From an uncultured Puniceicoccaceae bacterium (GTDB taxonomy: Bacteria; Verrucomicrobiota; Verrucomicrobiia; Opitutales; Coraliomargaritaceae), in contig CAJWRZ010000003.1 in assembly GCA_913045955.1 (NCBI GenBank), forward strand, positions 1-41,212: a stretch of 41,212 bases of DNA, in the 5' to 3' direction. Below, one piece after another: positions 25,725-34,427 of the stretch (positions are counted from its first letter, which is position 1; every line of letters begins with the position of its first letter). The position numbers and the translations under genes are program-made. The notes under the pieces were generated by a model, which made no database searches, was not told the DNA's origin, and saw only the letters and a list, made by a program, of their open reading frames with translations.

Positions 25725-26435
25725 ATGTATAAGCCAATTGGAACACAGGTAGAAAAAATGTTTTCTGGAATTGCCATTAAATATGATTTCCTAAATCACC
25801 TACTCAGCTTTGGAATGGACTACCTTTGGAGGCATAGGTTGGTATCCAATGTAGCCAGACTAAAGCCCCGCAATATTTTAGACTTAGCGACCGGCAGTGG
25901 TGATGTGGCGTTTAGTTTAAGTAAAAAGATCAAATCAAAGACTCCCATAATGGCTCAAGATTTTTGTGAACCTATGCTTGAAATAGCTCGTTCCAAACAA
26001 AGCCATATCAAAGATTCTGAAAATATAAAATTTGAATTCGGCGACTGCATGGAGCTGGCGATACCAGACAATGCTTACGATGCTATCACCATAGCCTTCG
26101 GCGTTCGTAATTTCGAAGAACGTTTAAAAGGTTTTAAAGAAATGCACCGTGTCTTAAAACCCGATGGTTCACTCTTTGTATTAGAATTTTCACAACCTTA
26201 TAATTGGTTCCGCCCGTTCTATTATCTTTATTTGAAATTTGTTTTACCAACCATTGCCGGACTCGTCACTCAAGATAAGGAAGCTTATAAATATCTAGCG
26301 GGTACTATCGAATCATTCCCTACAAGAGCTTTACTAAAACAACAGCTCTTGGATGCAGGTTTTGATAGCGTTAAGATTACTAGCTTAACTTTCTCAACGG
26401 TGGCCATACACCAAGCAATTAAAGCTAAAATCTAA
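25725..26435 (+). CDS. menG: Demethylmenaquinone/ubiquinone methyltransferase (UbiE/MenG)
   Basis: C-methylates the quinone ring in the last step of menaquinone (or ubiquinone) synthesis. The 236-residue protein has the family start FSGIAIKYDFLNHLLSFGMDYLWR (motif KYDxLNxLLSxG), the SAM-binding LDLATGSGD near 50-58, IAFGVRNFEERLKGFKEMHRVLKPDG (family signature near 125-150) and FPTRALLKQQLLDAGF near the end. Given the likely anaerobic-to-aerobic lineage without other ubi genes here, MenG activity is more likely than UbiE, but this is inferred. It overlaps the convergent mutM stop by four bases. Confidence 0.93.
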   Translation: MYKPIGTQVEKMFSGIAIKYDFLNHLLSFGMDYLWRHRLVSNVARLKPRNILDLATGSGDVAFSLSKKIKSKTPIMAQDFCEPMLEIARSKQSHIKDSENIKFEFGDCMELAIPDNAYDAITIAFGVRNFEERLKGFKEMHRVLKPDGSLFVLEFSQPYNWFRPFYYLYLKFVLPTIAGLVTQDKEAYKYLAGTIESFPTRALLKQQLLDAGFDSVKITSLTFSTVAIHQAIKAKI

Positions 26436-27235
26436 CGATAGACCTGCCAGTCTGGCGACCAACAGGCGGTTCGACCCCCAATTTTCTCGCGTTTTAAAAC
26501 CTGCTTAGTTTTTGGGCAAATTCCATTATCCTTCCATCGATGGTTAAAGAGCCAACTGTTCGGGGGCTTTTTCCAACCGTCAGCAATCACTTCAAGTGCG
26601 TCCACACAGACCTCTCGTATAACAGAATATAATTCTTCACGCTTGTCTGGATCGATTTCCGCTACCTTTACAAAAGGGGCTATTTGGCTTCTCCAAAGGA
26701 TTTCGTCAGCCATCCAATTGCCAATCCCCGGAAAAACAGATTGCTCTAAAAGCAGTGGCTTAATCAGACTTCTAGGTCTTCTTTCCAAAAAGGTATTCAT
26801 CGATTGAAAAGTAAAAGAGTCACTCAGAATTTCATCGGGCAATTTTGCCCACCAATCAGGAGCCCTAGAGCCTTGGCTAAAGAGTACCTTACCGAATAGT
26901 CGAGGATCTTCAAATATCAGCCTACGACCATCCTCCAAGAAAAGCATGAGGTAACCATATTTAAAGGCCTCGTCCGGTTCTTCGCTTATTTTAAGCTTAC
27001 CGGTCATGCCCATGTGAAGACCCAGCCATTTATCCTGATCAAATAAGAAACACAGTTGTTTACCTTTGCGGAATGATTGACTGAAAGTACTCCCATTCAA
27101 ACAGTTTAGAGATTGCGCTCCCTTAATCTCCCTAAAGATTCTTTTGTCTAGGCGCGCCATCACCTCAGTTACTTTTGTATTTTCGGCGGGTGACCAGACT
27201 CTTTTAAAATATTCTACTTCAGCTAATTCAGGCAT
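26432..27235 (-). CDS. mutM: Formamidopyrimidine-DNA glycosylase family protein, degenerate zinc finger
   Basis: Removes oxidised purines such as 8-oxoguanine. The 267-residue protein starts MPELAEVE (catalytic Pro2 and Glu3; the usual MPELPEVE has Ala at 4), has GLHMGMTGKL with the conserved lysine near residue 80, and the helix-two-turn-helix PGIGNWMADEILWRSQI near 168-184. The C-terminal finger should be CxxC...CPxCQ. Here it is C240PKT and SPDWQ (260-264), so three of the four zinc cysteines are lost (a separate Cys258 remains). The lesion range may differ, as in NEIL1-type zincless fingers. Single gene, overlapping menG convergently by four bases. Confidence 0.88.
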   Translation of the reverse strand: MPELAEVEYFKRVWSPAENTKVTEVMARLDKRIFREIKGAQSLNCLNGSTFSQSFRKGKQLCFLFDQDKWLGLHMGMTGKLKISEEPDEAFKYGYLMLFLEDGRRLIFEDPRLFGKVLFSQGSRAPDWWAKLPDEILSDSFTFQSMNTFLERRPRSLIKPLLLEQSVFPGIGNWMADEILWRSQIAPFVKVAEIDPDKREELYSVIREVCVDALEVIADGWKKPPNSWLFNHRWKDNGICPKTKQVLKREKIGGRTACWSPDWQVYR

Positions 27236-27294
27236 AACACTTAATAATCTTATTGCAAAAAATAGAGAGCATCAAAATTATCAAGTCAACTGCT

Positions 27295-28173
27295 ATGATT
27301 GACGCACACACCCACTGCTTCCCACCTGATTTATACAAAAAATGCGAATCTTGGGCTCATCAAAATAAAGAAGCACATTGGCTGAGCTTAGTCGCTCCAA
27401 AAAATAAAAGCTCAATCCAAGGCTGGAGCTCAGCAGAAGAAACTCTAGAGCAAATGGACTTAGCGAAAGTTTCAAAGAGCCTCTTATTAGGTTGGTATTG
27501 GGAGCATTCTGCTACTTGCCGCTGGCATAACCAATTAATGAAAAGCTGGATGGAAAAGGCAAACAACCGCTTTATTGGATTTGCCTCAATCTTCCCGAGC
27601 GAAGCACCAATTGAACAACTTGAAGAAGCTTCCAGTATGGGATTTCAGGGGGTTGGTGAGTTGCACCCCACCATCCAAGGGTTTTCAGAAAATAAAGAGA
27701 ATTGGTACGCAATGGCTGAGTGGTGTTCCGACAAAAAATGGCCCATAAATCTCCACGTTACAGAAGCGATGAATCTCAGCCATGCTGGTTACGTGTCCAC
27801 GCCCTTTCAGGATTACCTAGACTTAGCAACGCACTTTCCTGAACTTAAAATAATCTTAGCTCATTTCGGAGGCGGAATCCCCTTCTTTGAGCAAAACCCA
27901 AAGATTAAAACCCTTCTAAAGAATGTCTACTACGATACTGCAGCATGCCCATTGCTCTACGATATGGATATCTTTCGAAACATGATTCAGCTCGTGGGAT
28001 CCCATAAAATAATCTTCGGATCCGACTTTCCTCTAAAGCTCTACCCAAGCACTAAGCAGCCTCCTGTAATGAAAACCTTCATCGAAGATATAAGATCGAA
28101 CGGCGGTTTAAGTGAACTTGAAAGGCAGAGAATTTTCTCAGAAAATATTATTAAAATCTTAGGGAATTCCTAA
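27295..28173 (+). CDS. Amidohydrolase-2 family metal-dependent hydrolase
   Basis: The 292-residue protein starts MIDAHTHCFP, giving the metal pair His5/His7 expected at the very N-terminus of the family. Further ligands are in INLHVTEA (about 166), ILAHFGGG (about 199) and GSDFPLKL (about 242). Members are TIM-barrel hydrolases and decarboxylases acting on small amides or aromatic acids; the substrate is not visible. A TTG at 27253 would add 14 residues, but the ATG at 27295 fits the family start. It ends two bases before the convergent sufU stop. No operon partner. Confidence 0.85.
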   Translation: MIDAHTHCFPPDLYKKCESWAHQNKEAHWLSLVAPKNKSSIQGWSSAEETLEQMDLAKVSKSLLLGWYWEHSATCRWHNQLMKSWMEKANNRFIGFASIFPSEAPIEQLEEASSMGFQGVGELHPTIQGFSENKENWYAMAEWCSDKKWPINLHVTEAMNLSHAGYVSTPFQDYLDLATHFPELKIILAHFGGGIPFFEQNPKIKTLLKNVYYDTAACPLLYDMDIFRNMIQLVGSHKIIFGSDFPLKLYPSTKQPPVMKTFIEDIRSNGGLSELERQRIFSENIIKILGNS

Positions 28174-28174
28174 A

Positions 28175-28609
28175 CTAAGCCGAGTCTAGAGCTTTTGCTA
28201 AAGTATCCCAAGGAAGCATCGCGCAGTTTTTCCGTGCTGGAAATTTCAAGATACCCTTGAAGGCCTTAAAGTCTTCGGCCATTTGAAGGGAGGTACGATA
28301 ATCTTCTTGAGATAATAATTGGTTAAAAGCCGCTTTATAGTCGTCCACCTCGGCTAGGGAAATCAGTTGGATTTGCTCTAGCATGACAGAGGCGGATGCC
28401 TTGCATATCGCACAAGCTGCACTCTCAAAACTGAGCGCTTTTAAGGTCGAACCTTCAATATTCAAATAGATAGTCAGCGCATCCCCGCAGATTGGGTTAA
28501 ACCCTTCACCCTTGTGTGTGAAATATTCTAGTTTGCCATAATGCAGCGGGGTTTTAGAATGCTTGAGCAAGATTGTTTGGTACAATTCGTTTAGGGCATC
28601 TTCACTCAT
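28175..28609 (-). CDS. sufU: SufU-type iron-sulfur scaffold / sulfur-transfer protein
   Basis: The 144-residue protein has NPICGD (Cys41, Asp43), [11 protein letters not shown] (Cys66) and NCAMLPW (Cys129), the IscU/SufU set of three cysteines and an aspartate. The insertion between the second and third cysteine, and the RKNCA motif, mark SufU of the Gram-positive type, where a bound zinc accepts persulfide sulfur from SufS. It starts four bases inside the end of sufS, so the two are co-translated. No sufB, sufC or sufD is adjacent. Confidence 0.93.
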   Translation of the reverse strand: MSEDALNELYQTILLKHSKTPLHYGKLEYFTHKGEGFNPICGDALTIYLNIEGSTLKALSFESAACAICKASASVMLEQIQLISLAEVDDYKAAFNQLLSQEDYRTSLQMAEDFKAFKGILKFPARKNCAMLPWDTLAKALDSA

Positions 28610-29823
28610 CCAAAAAATTGCTTCATTTTTTTAATTGCATCAATAAAACGATCTAAATCGTTAAAATCATTATAAAAAGCGAAGGAAGCTCGAGCCGTAG
28701 CCGCTACATTGAAACGCTTCATCAAGGGCATTGTGCAGTGATGCCCGGTCCGAATCGCGATGCCGCCAGCGTCTAAGAATGTGCCGACATCATGTGCGTG
28801 AACCGACTCCATAACAAAGGATATCACGGATGCTTTTTCAGCCGCATTACCAATGATACGAATACCTTCGATCTCATTTAAAGCCTCTGTAGCGCTCTTC
28901 AGGAGTGCGTCTTCATTGTTCAAGGCGCCTTTTCTGTCCAAAACTTTTAAATAATCTAATGCGCTAGATAAACCAATTACCCCAGAAATATTGGGCGTAC
29001 CCGCTTCAAATTTTCCGGGTAAACCTTTATAAGTAGTACCCTCAAAATCAACTTTCTCGATCATATCACCCCCACTTTGATAAGGCGGTAAACGTTCAAG
29101 CCAGGCTTTTTTACCGTATAAGACCCCAACGCCTGTCGGGCCAAAAAGCTTGTGCCCTGAAACAAGATAAAAATCACAATCCAATGCCTTCACATCGATC
29201 TCCATATGAGGAGCGGACTGAGCTCCATCGACAAGGACGGGAATGTTCTTAGCATGCGCTGCATCGATCAACCGCTTAACTGGATTGATTGTCCCTAAAG
29301 CATTAGAGATATGGACAATCGAGACTAAGCGTGTTTTCTCATTCAAAAGCGAATCGAAGGCCTCTAGATCCAATGAGCCATCCTCTAATACTGGGATAAC
29401 CTTCAATTGAGCTCCGGTGCGTTCACAAGCGATTTGCCAAGGTACGATGTTGGCGTGATGCTCCATGCCGGAAATTAAAACTTCATCGCCCTGCTTCAAA
29501 ATACTTTCTGTGAAGCCGTGGGCTACCAAGTTTATGCCTTCAGTCACGCCCTTGCAAAAAATAATCTCTTCGGGCTTATCTGCGGAGAGGAAATCAGCCA
29601 TCTTGGTGCGGGCGGATTCGTAGGCGGCGGTCGCTTGTTCGCTTAACTGAAAAACCCCGCGGTGGATATTAGCATTCTCTGATTTGTAAAAGTTTTGAAC
29701 AGCGTCGATGACCACTGATGGCTTTTGGCTAGTGGCTGCATTATCGAGATAAGTTAATGGTTTCCCATTCATTTTACTCGATAAAATCGGAAAATCTCCC
29801 CTAACTGTCTGTAAATTGAACAT
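28606..29823 (-). CDS. sufS: Cysteine desulfurase SufS (class II, Csd-like)
   Basis: Extracts sulfur from cysteine for iron-sulfur cluster assembly. The 405-residue PLP enzyme has [12 protein letters not shown] near the start, [11 protein letters not shown] near 121, the PLP lysine in [19 protein letters not shown] (about 219-237) and [11 protein letters not shown] with the catalytic Cys363, on the short loop typical of SufS. Length matches. It is first of the sufS-sufU pair, with the ATGA overlap. Upstream is a divergent A+T-rich region shared with xseB. Confidence 0.95.
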   Translation of the reverse strand: MFNLQTVRGDFPILSSKMNGKPLTYLDNAATSQKPSVVIDAVQNFYKSENANIHRGVFQLSEQATAAYESARTKMADFLSADKPEEIIFCKGVTEGINLVAHGFTESILKQGDEVLISGMEHHANIVPWQIACERTGAQLKVIPVLEDGSLDLEAFDSLLNEKTRLVSIVHISNALGTINPVKRLIDAAHAKNIPVLVDGAQSAPHMEIDVKALDCDFYLVSGHKLFGPTGVGVLYGKKAWLERLPPYQSGGDMIEKVDFEGTTYKGLPGKFEAGTPNISGVIGLSSALDYLKVLDRKGALNNEDALLKSATEALNEIEGIRIIGNAAEKASVISFVMESVHAHDVGTFLDAGGIAIRTGHHCTMPLMKRFNVAATARASFAFYNDFNDLDRFIDAIKKMKQFFG

Positions 29824-29878
29824 AAAACCTTAGAATTTAAATAACCTGAAATATTAACTTCTAATTTGTAAAATATTA

Positions 29879-29906
29879 ATGACAATATATTTTAACTTAC
29901 TATAGA
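29879..29906 (+). promoter_or_regulatory. Candidate promoter for xseB-dxs
   Basis: ATGACA (29879-29884) and TATAGA (29901-29906), each five of six matches, are 16 bases apart and about 40 bases before the xseB start, in a very A+T-rich gap that also serves the divergent sufS. Confidence 0.4.
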
Positions 29907-29945
29907 TTAATAACACATTAATTAAAAGTATTTGAAAATAGTAAA

Positions 29946-30173
29946 ATGCCAAACAAAGAACCCAAAAAAATTTCTTACGAAGACGCTCTAGAAAAGCTTG
30001 AGTCCATCATTGAAGCAATGGAAGAAGGCTCCACTCCTCTAGCGGAACTGGTTGCACAGTTTGAAGAAGGTGCAAAATTACTTAAAATTTGCCAAAATGA
30101 ACTTAAAGCTGCTGAATTAAAGATCAGTAAACTCGATATATCCAGTGACTCTAAAGAGCCTCTAGACATTTAG
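29946..30173 (+). CDS. xseB: Exodeoxyribonuclease VII small subunit
   Basis: The small subunit binds the large XseA subunit to form a single-strand-specific nuclease. The 75-residue, helical protein has SYEDALEKLESIIEAMEEGSTPLAELVAQFEEGAKLLKICQNEL, matching the XseB family (FEEALxxLExIVxxLExGxxxLxExVxxYExGxxL). Length fits. It precedes dxs with a 54-base gap, a common arrangement (xseB next to isoprenoid genes). The xseA gene is not in the window. Confidence 0.93.
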   Translation: MPNKEPKKISYEDALEKLESIIEAMEEGSTPLAELVAQFEEGAKLLKICQNELKAAELKISKLDISSDSKEPLDI

Positions 30174-30227
30174 ACTTAGAATCGATCATTCAGCCCTCAA
30201 AGCTTTAGTAATCAAATATTCCTCATT

Positions 30228-32138
30228 ATGTCTCTTCTCGACTCAATAAAAGGACCAGAAGATGTTCAATCATTGAAGGCGCATGAAATTCCCGTTCTTG
30301 CCTCTGAAATTAGAGAACGCATCATTCAGGTCACTTCGAAAAACGGCGGTCATGTTGGACCTAATTTAGGGGTTGTTGAACTGACCATTGCTCTGCATAG
30401 AGTTTTTTCTAGCCCGAAGGATTCCTTCCTCTTTGATGTCAGCCACCAAGGCTACGTACATAAGCTGCTCACTGGAAGAAATGATCAACGCTTTGATGCA
30501 TTACGCAAAGATGGAGGCTTGAGTGGCTTCTTAAATCAAAAAGAAAGCGAACACGATGCTTTCGGCGCCGGGCACGCAGGCACTGCACTTTCTGCAGCTT
30601 TAGGAATGGCCACTGCGCGTGACCTAAAAGGTACTGACGATCATGTCGTAGCGGTATGCGGCGACGCTGCATTCACCTGTGGCGTGACTTTAGAGGCACT
30701 GAATAATGTCACTGAAAGTACTGAGAAACTCATTATAATTTTAAACGACAACAAATGGTCGATAGCCAAGAATGTAGGGGCTTTATCTAAATATTTTAAT
30801 GAATTAATTACGAATCCGATCTACAATCGAATTAATGATGATTTAGAACGCTTTCTTCATAAGATTCCCGGCGGCAAAAAGATCATAAAGCTCGGAGCGA
30901 AATGGAAACGAGATACAAAAGATTTCCTAATATCCTCCTCCATTTTTGAAAAATTTGGCATACGCTATATTGGCCCCATCGACGGGCACGACCCCAAGCA
31001 ACTAGAGTACTACCTAGAATTTGCGAAAAATGCCACTCAACCGGTATTACTTCATGTTCTAACAACGAAAGGCAAAGGCTACGATGTAGCCATCAAAAAC
31101 CCAGAACGCTTCCATGGTGCGAGCCCTTTTAATATTGATACAGGCAAGAGCATAGAAACTAAGCAGAAGCCCGCACTTAAGTATCAAGAAGTGATGGGCA
31201 TGACTCTAACAAAACTAGCTAAAGAAGATAAAAAGATCGTGGGAATAACCGCGGCAATGCCCTCAGGAACAAGCTTAAATATACTTGAGAAAGAACTGCC
31301 CAATCAATTCTTCGATGTCGGCATAGCTGAAGAACACGCGGTGCTCTACGCGGCAGGAATGGCGAGTAAAGGATTCCACCCTGTATGCTCTATTTACTCA
31401 ACTTTTCTTCAGAGAGCTTATGACCAAATCATACATGATGTAGCTATCCAAAACTTACCGGTTCTATTTTGTATGGATCGTTCTGGATTATCCGCAAATG
31501 ATGGAGCCACGCATCACGGGCTTTTTGATTTAAGTTACTTAAGACCGATTCCTAACTGCCTGATTATGGCGCCGGCTGATGAAGATGAAATGGCAGACAT
31601 GATAAAGACGGGCTTGAATTATAAAGGGCCATCCTTCGTTCGTTATCCAAGAGGTGAAGGCCCAGGAAAAACTTTAAAAGAAACTCCAACTGCTCTTGAG
31701 ATCGGTCTGTCAAAAAGAGCGCATGAAGGAATCGAGGTCGATATATGGGCCTTAGGAGCCATGTTTAATCTAGGTGAAAAACTAGTACTTCGACTCAGCG
31801 AGCACAATATCACCGCCGGATTGGTCAACCCAAGATTCGTCAAACCTATAGACAAAAAAGCAATTCTCAGCTCGGCTAAAAAGTCCAAGCTAATAGTCAC
31901 CTTAGAAGATAATGTCATTAACGGCGGTTTCGGAAGCGCGGTGACTGAAGTGATTAATGATAGTGAAATTAATTGCCCAGTCGAAAGAATTGGCTGGCCC
32001 GATAAGTTTATTGATCATGGTTCATCGGTACAGCAGTTAAGAGACAGTGTGAATCTCGACTTAGAATCAATTCTTCAAAAAGTCATTTTACGTATTCAAT
32101 CGATTGAGCAAGAAGAAGCTAAAGTTGAGCTTAATTAA
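30228..32138 (+). CDS. dxs: 1-Deoxy-D-xylulose-5-phosphate synthase
   Basis: First enzyme of the MEP isoprenoid pathway, TPP-dependent. The 636-residue protein has the GHVGPNLGVVELTIALH block (41-57), DVSHQGYVHKLLTGR (70-84), the TPP motif region VCGDAAFTCGVTLEALNN (about 143-160) and, in the transketolase C-terminal half, GIAEEHAVLYAAGMASKG (about 365), DRSGLSANDGATHHG and YPRGEG. The TPP motif, normally GDG, reads GDA at residues 145-147, and LNDNKWSIAKNVGAL is variant in several places. These changes suggest a divergent but complete enzyme. It follows xseB and ends in an 18-bp palindrome (32128-32145). Confidence 0.93.
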   Translation: MSLLDSIKGPEDVQSLKAHEIPVLASEIRERIIQVTSKNGGHVGPNLGVVELTIALHRVFSSPKDSFLFDVSHQGYVHKLLTGRNDQRFDALRKDGGLSGFLNQKESEHDAFGAGHAGTALSAALGMATARDLKGTDDHVVAVCGDAAFTCGVTLEALNNVTESTEKLIIILNDNKWSIAKNVGALSKYFNELITNPIYNRINDDLERFLHKIPGGKKIIKLGAKWKRDTKDFLISSSIFEKFGIRYIGPIDGHDPKQLEYYLEFAKNATQPVLLHVLTTKGKGYDVAIKNPERFHGASPFNIDTGKSIETKQKPALKYQEVMGMTLTKLAKEDKKIVGITAAMPSGTSLNILEKELPNQFFDVGIAEEHAVLYAAGMASKGFHPVCSIYSTFLQRAYDQIIHDVAIQNLPVLFCMDRSGLSANDGATHHGLFDLSYLRPIPNCLIMAPADEDEMADMIKTGLNYKGPSFVRYPRGEGPGKTLKETPTALEIGLSKRAHEGIEVDIWALGAMFNLGEKLVLRLSEHNITAGLVNPRFVKPIDKKAILSSAKKSKLIVTLEDNVINGGFGSAVTEVINDSEINCPVERIGWPDKFIDHGSSVQQLRDSVNLDLESILQKVILRIQSIEQEEAKVELN

Positions 32139-32155
32139 TTAAGCTATTGAGTGAG

Positions 32156-32227
32156 CTAAGCACCGCAGTCGCAGTTACAGCTACAGCTACAGCTACAGCC
32201 GCACACTTTACCTCTACACATAGGCAT
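32156..32227 (-). CDS. Tiny cysteine-rich peptide frame (23 aa, eight Cys)
   Basis: On the minus strand, 27 bases beyond the uvrB stop, an ATG opens a 23-codon frame: MPMCRGKV, then CGCSCSCSCNCDCGA. Eight of 23 residues are cysteine in an alternating C-x-C pattern, the kind of sequence that would bind soft metals. The middle is a hexamer repeat (Cys-Ser), but beyond it the pattern continues with different codons (TGT, TGC, TGC), which hints at selection. Alternatives: chance product of the repeat, or a tail reached by frameshift at the uvrB end. There is only a weak AGG upstream. No recognised family. Confidence 0.35.
   Translation of the reverse strand: MPMCRGKVCGCSCSCSCNCDCGA
32172..32200. 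repeat. Hexanucleotide tandem repeat (CAGCTA)
   Basis: CAGTTA is followed by three exact CAGCTA units and a partial CAGCC, between convergent dxs and uvrB. The minus strand encodes Cys-Ser repeats in the frame of the tiny peptide. Confidence 0.9.
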
Positions 32228-32253
32228 ATGGACGCCTATGCCAATGGCTATGG

Positions 32254-34317
32254 CTATGCCTTCCTCTTACGCTTAGGGATGCCGTCTTTATTATAAATCC
32301 CTTTCGATTTTTTCTTATAACCAGATTTTGAAGCTTTTGAAGCTACCTTGTCCTTGTTTTTAAGCGCATCTATTTGGTCGCGAAGCAGGGCTGCTTTTTC
32401 AAATTCTAAATTCTGCGCGGCTTCAAGCATCGATACTTCTAATTCAGAAATGACTTCTTTTTCTAATGCTTTACTCTGACTTGAGTCGCCATGTTCATCT
32501 CGATCATCTTGGTCTTTCGCGGGCTTACTTGATGACTGAAGTCCTTCGGGGATGGCCCGCTTAATCGTCTTTGGGGTAATTCCGTTAGTTGCATTATACT
32601 CCATTTGCTTGCTACGCCTTTCTTGACAAATATCTAAGGTCTTCTGAATTGAATCCGTAATCACATCCGCGTAAAGGATCACCCTTCCCTTAACGTGACG
32701 AGCCGCGCGCCCTGCGGTTTGAATGAGACTTGTTTGGCTTCTTAAGAACCCTTCTTTATCAGCATCAAGGATCGCGACTAAAGCGACTTCTGGAAGGTCT
32801 AAGCCCTCTCTGAGTAAATTAACTCCGATAAGGATATCAAAATCCCCTTTCCTGAGTCGTCTAATAATCTCAACCCGCTCAATAGCGTCTATGTCGGAAT
32901 GCAAATACTCAACATTAAGACCCGCTTGATCTAAAAACTCGGAAAGATCCTCCGACATTCTCTTGGTTAAAGTAGTGACTAAAATTCGATCCCCAAGAGC
33001 GACGCATTTTCTCGCTTCTTCCATTAAGTCTTCAACTTGCCCCTTAATCGGTCTTATTGTGAATGTCGGGTCTAATAAACCCGTCGGCCGGATAACCTGT
33101 TCGACGACCTTTGAGGCAACTTCCAATTCATATGGAGCTGGCGTCGCTGAAACATAAACTAATTGATTAGTAATTGTATTGAACTCATCAAAGGTTTGGG
33201 GGCGATTATCGAGAGCAGAAGGTAACCGAAATCCATACTCTACAAGTTTCTCTTTTCTTGCCCGGTCTCCGTTATACATCGCCCGAATTTGTGGCAGAGT
33301 AACATGACTTTCATCAATAAAAACTAGTGCCTCTTTATCAAAGAAATCAATTAAGCAAAAAGGTCGCTCTCCAGATTTTCGCCCTGATAAGTAACGAGAA
33401 TAATTCTCGATTCCTGTACAGAAACCCATCTCTTGAAGAAGCTCGATATCATATTCCGTGCGCATACGAATCCGTTGCGCTTCAAGAAGCATATTATTGG
33501 ACTCAAACCATTGAACTCGCTCATCCAGCTCGGCTCGGATGCCTTTAACTGCCGACTGTATCTTATCTTTGGGTGTAGCGTATTGCGTGGCTGGATAAAG
33601 ATCAAAGCCACTTAAATCATTCCCTGTAGATCCAGTTAGGGGATCGAGCTCAAAAATACTTTCAAGAGTATCTCCAAAGAATTCTAAACGAACTGCCGTT
33701 TCTAAGTAAGCGGGAAACACATCGACTACATCGCCTCTAACTCGGAATGTACCCCGCTTAAAATCAATGTCATTACGGTTGTAGAGAATTTCTACTAAAT
33801 GCTCGAGTAATTGCTCCCTAGATAACTCCATTCCTTTTTTCAAAATGAGCATCATTGCCTTAAAGTCTTCAGGCGAGCCTAAGCCGTAGATGCAAGAGAC
33901 ACTCGCGATTACAATAACATCTTCTCGGCTTATGAGGGAGGAAGATGCGGATATTCTCAAGCGCTCGATATCATCATTGATCGATGAATCCTTTTCGATG
34001 TAGGTGTCTGTTTGGGGTACGTAAGCTTCTGGCTGGTAATAATCATAATAGCTCACGAAATATTCCACCGCATTTTCAGGGAAAAATGATTTGAATTCAG
34101 AATACAGCTGAGCGGCTAAGGTTTTATTGTGGGAGATGATCAAGGTGGGCTTTTGAGTCTTATGAATCAAATTGGCCATAGTGAAGGTTTTACCCGAACC
34201 GGTGACCCCCAATAATGTCTGATGCTTGTTATCCTTCGATAATGACTCGCACAATTCCGAAATAGCCTGCGGTTGATCGCCCTTGGGGGCGTAGTCGCTT
34301 TTGAGTTTAAATTCCAC
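32254..34317 (-). CDS. uvrB: Excinuclease ABC subunit B (UvrB)
   Basis: UvrB is the damage-verifying helicase of nucleotide excision repair. The 687-residue protein starts with GTG (EFKLKSDYAPKGDQPQAI), has Walker [14 protein letters not shown] (about 39-51), the beta-hairpin region YYDYYQPEAYVPQTDTYIEKD (about 91-111), DESHVT, helicase motif GVNLLREGLDLPEV and QTAGRAARHVKG, and a C-terminal UVR domain (EVSMLEAAQNLEFEKAALLRDQIDAL). After it comes a lysine-rich tail ending IPKRKRKA. All motifs are intact and length is normal. Monocistronic, no Shine-Dalgarno. Confidence 0.96.
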   Translation of the reverse strand: MEFKLKSDYAPKGDQPQAISELCESLSKDNKHQTLLGVTGSGKTFTMANLIHKTQKPTLIISHNKTLAAQLYSEFKSFFPENAVEYFVSYYDYYQPEAYVPQTDTYIEKDSSINDDIERLRISASSSLISREDVIVIASVSCIYGLGSPEDFKAMMLILKKGMELSREQLLEHLVEILYNRNDIDFKRGTFRVRGDVVDVFPAYLETAVRLEFFGDTLESIFELDPLTGSTGNDLSGFDLYPATQYATPKDKIQSAVKGIRAELDERVQWFESNNMLLEAQRIRMRTEYDIELLQEMGFCTGIENYSRYLSGRKSGERPFCLIDFFDKEALVFIDESHVTLPQIRAMYNGDRARKEKLVEYGFRLPSALDNRPQTFDEFNTITNQLVYVSATPAPYELEVASKVVEQVIRPTGLLDPTFTIRPIKGQVEDLMEEARKCVALGDRILVTTLTKRMSEDLSEFLDQAGLNVEYLHSDIDAIERVEIIRRLRKGDFDILIGVNLLREGLDLPEVALVAILDADKEGFLRSQTSLIQTAGRAARHVKGRVILYADVITDSIQKTLDICQERRSKQMEYNATNGITPKTIKRAIPEGLQSSSKPAKDQDDRDEHGDSSQSKALEKEVISELEVSMLEAAQNLEFEKAALLRDQIDALKNKDKVASKASKSGYKKKSKGIYNKDGIPKRKRKA

Positions 34318-34370
34318 AGCTTAAAAGAAATCATATAAGCCCTATCTGCAAGCAGAAGGAAATCTAAAAT

Positions 34371-34393
34371 AAAAAAACCTCGTAAAAACGAGG
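34371..34393 (-). terminator. Intrinsic terminator of rpsB-tsf
   Basis: On the minus strand CCTCGT-tttt-ACGAGG (34378-34393) is followed by seven T (34371-34377), about 35 bases after the tsf stop. Confidence 0.9.
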
Positions 34394-34427
34394 CTTTTGA
34401 AAGGCTTTGGTATGCTGTAAATATGTA

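Noticed and set aside
32222-32262. Cluster of GGCAT/ATGCC repeats at the uvrB end as an attachment or terminator site
   Set aside because: Repeats are short and overlapping without a T-run or integrase nearby; probably local slippage.
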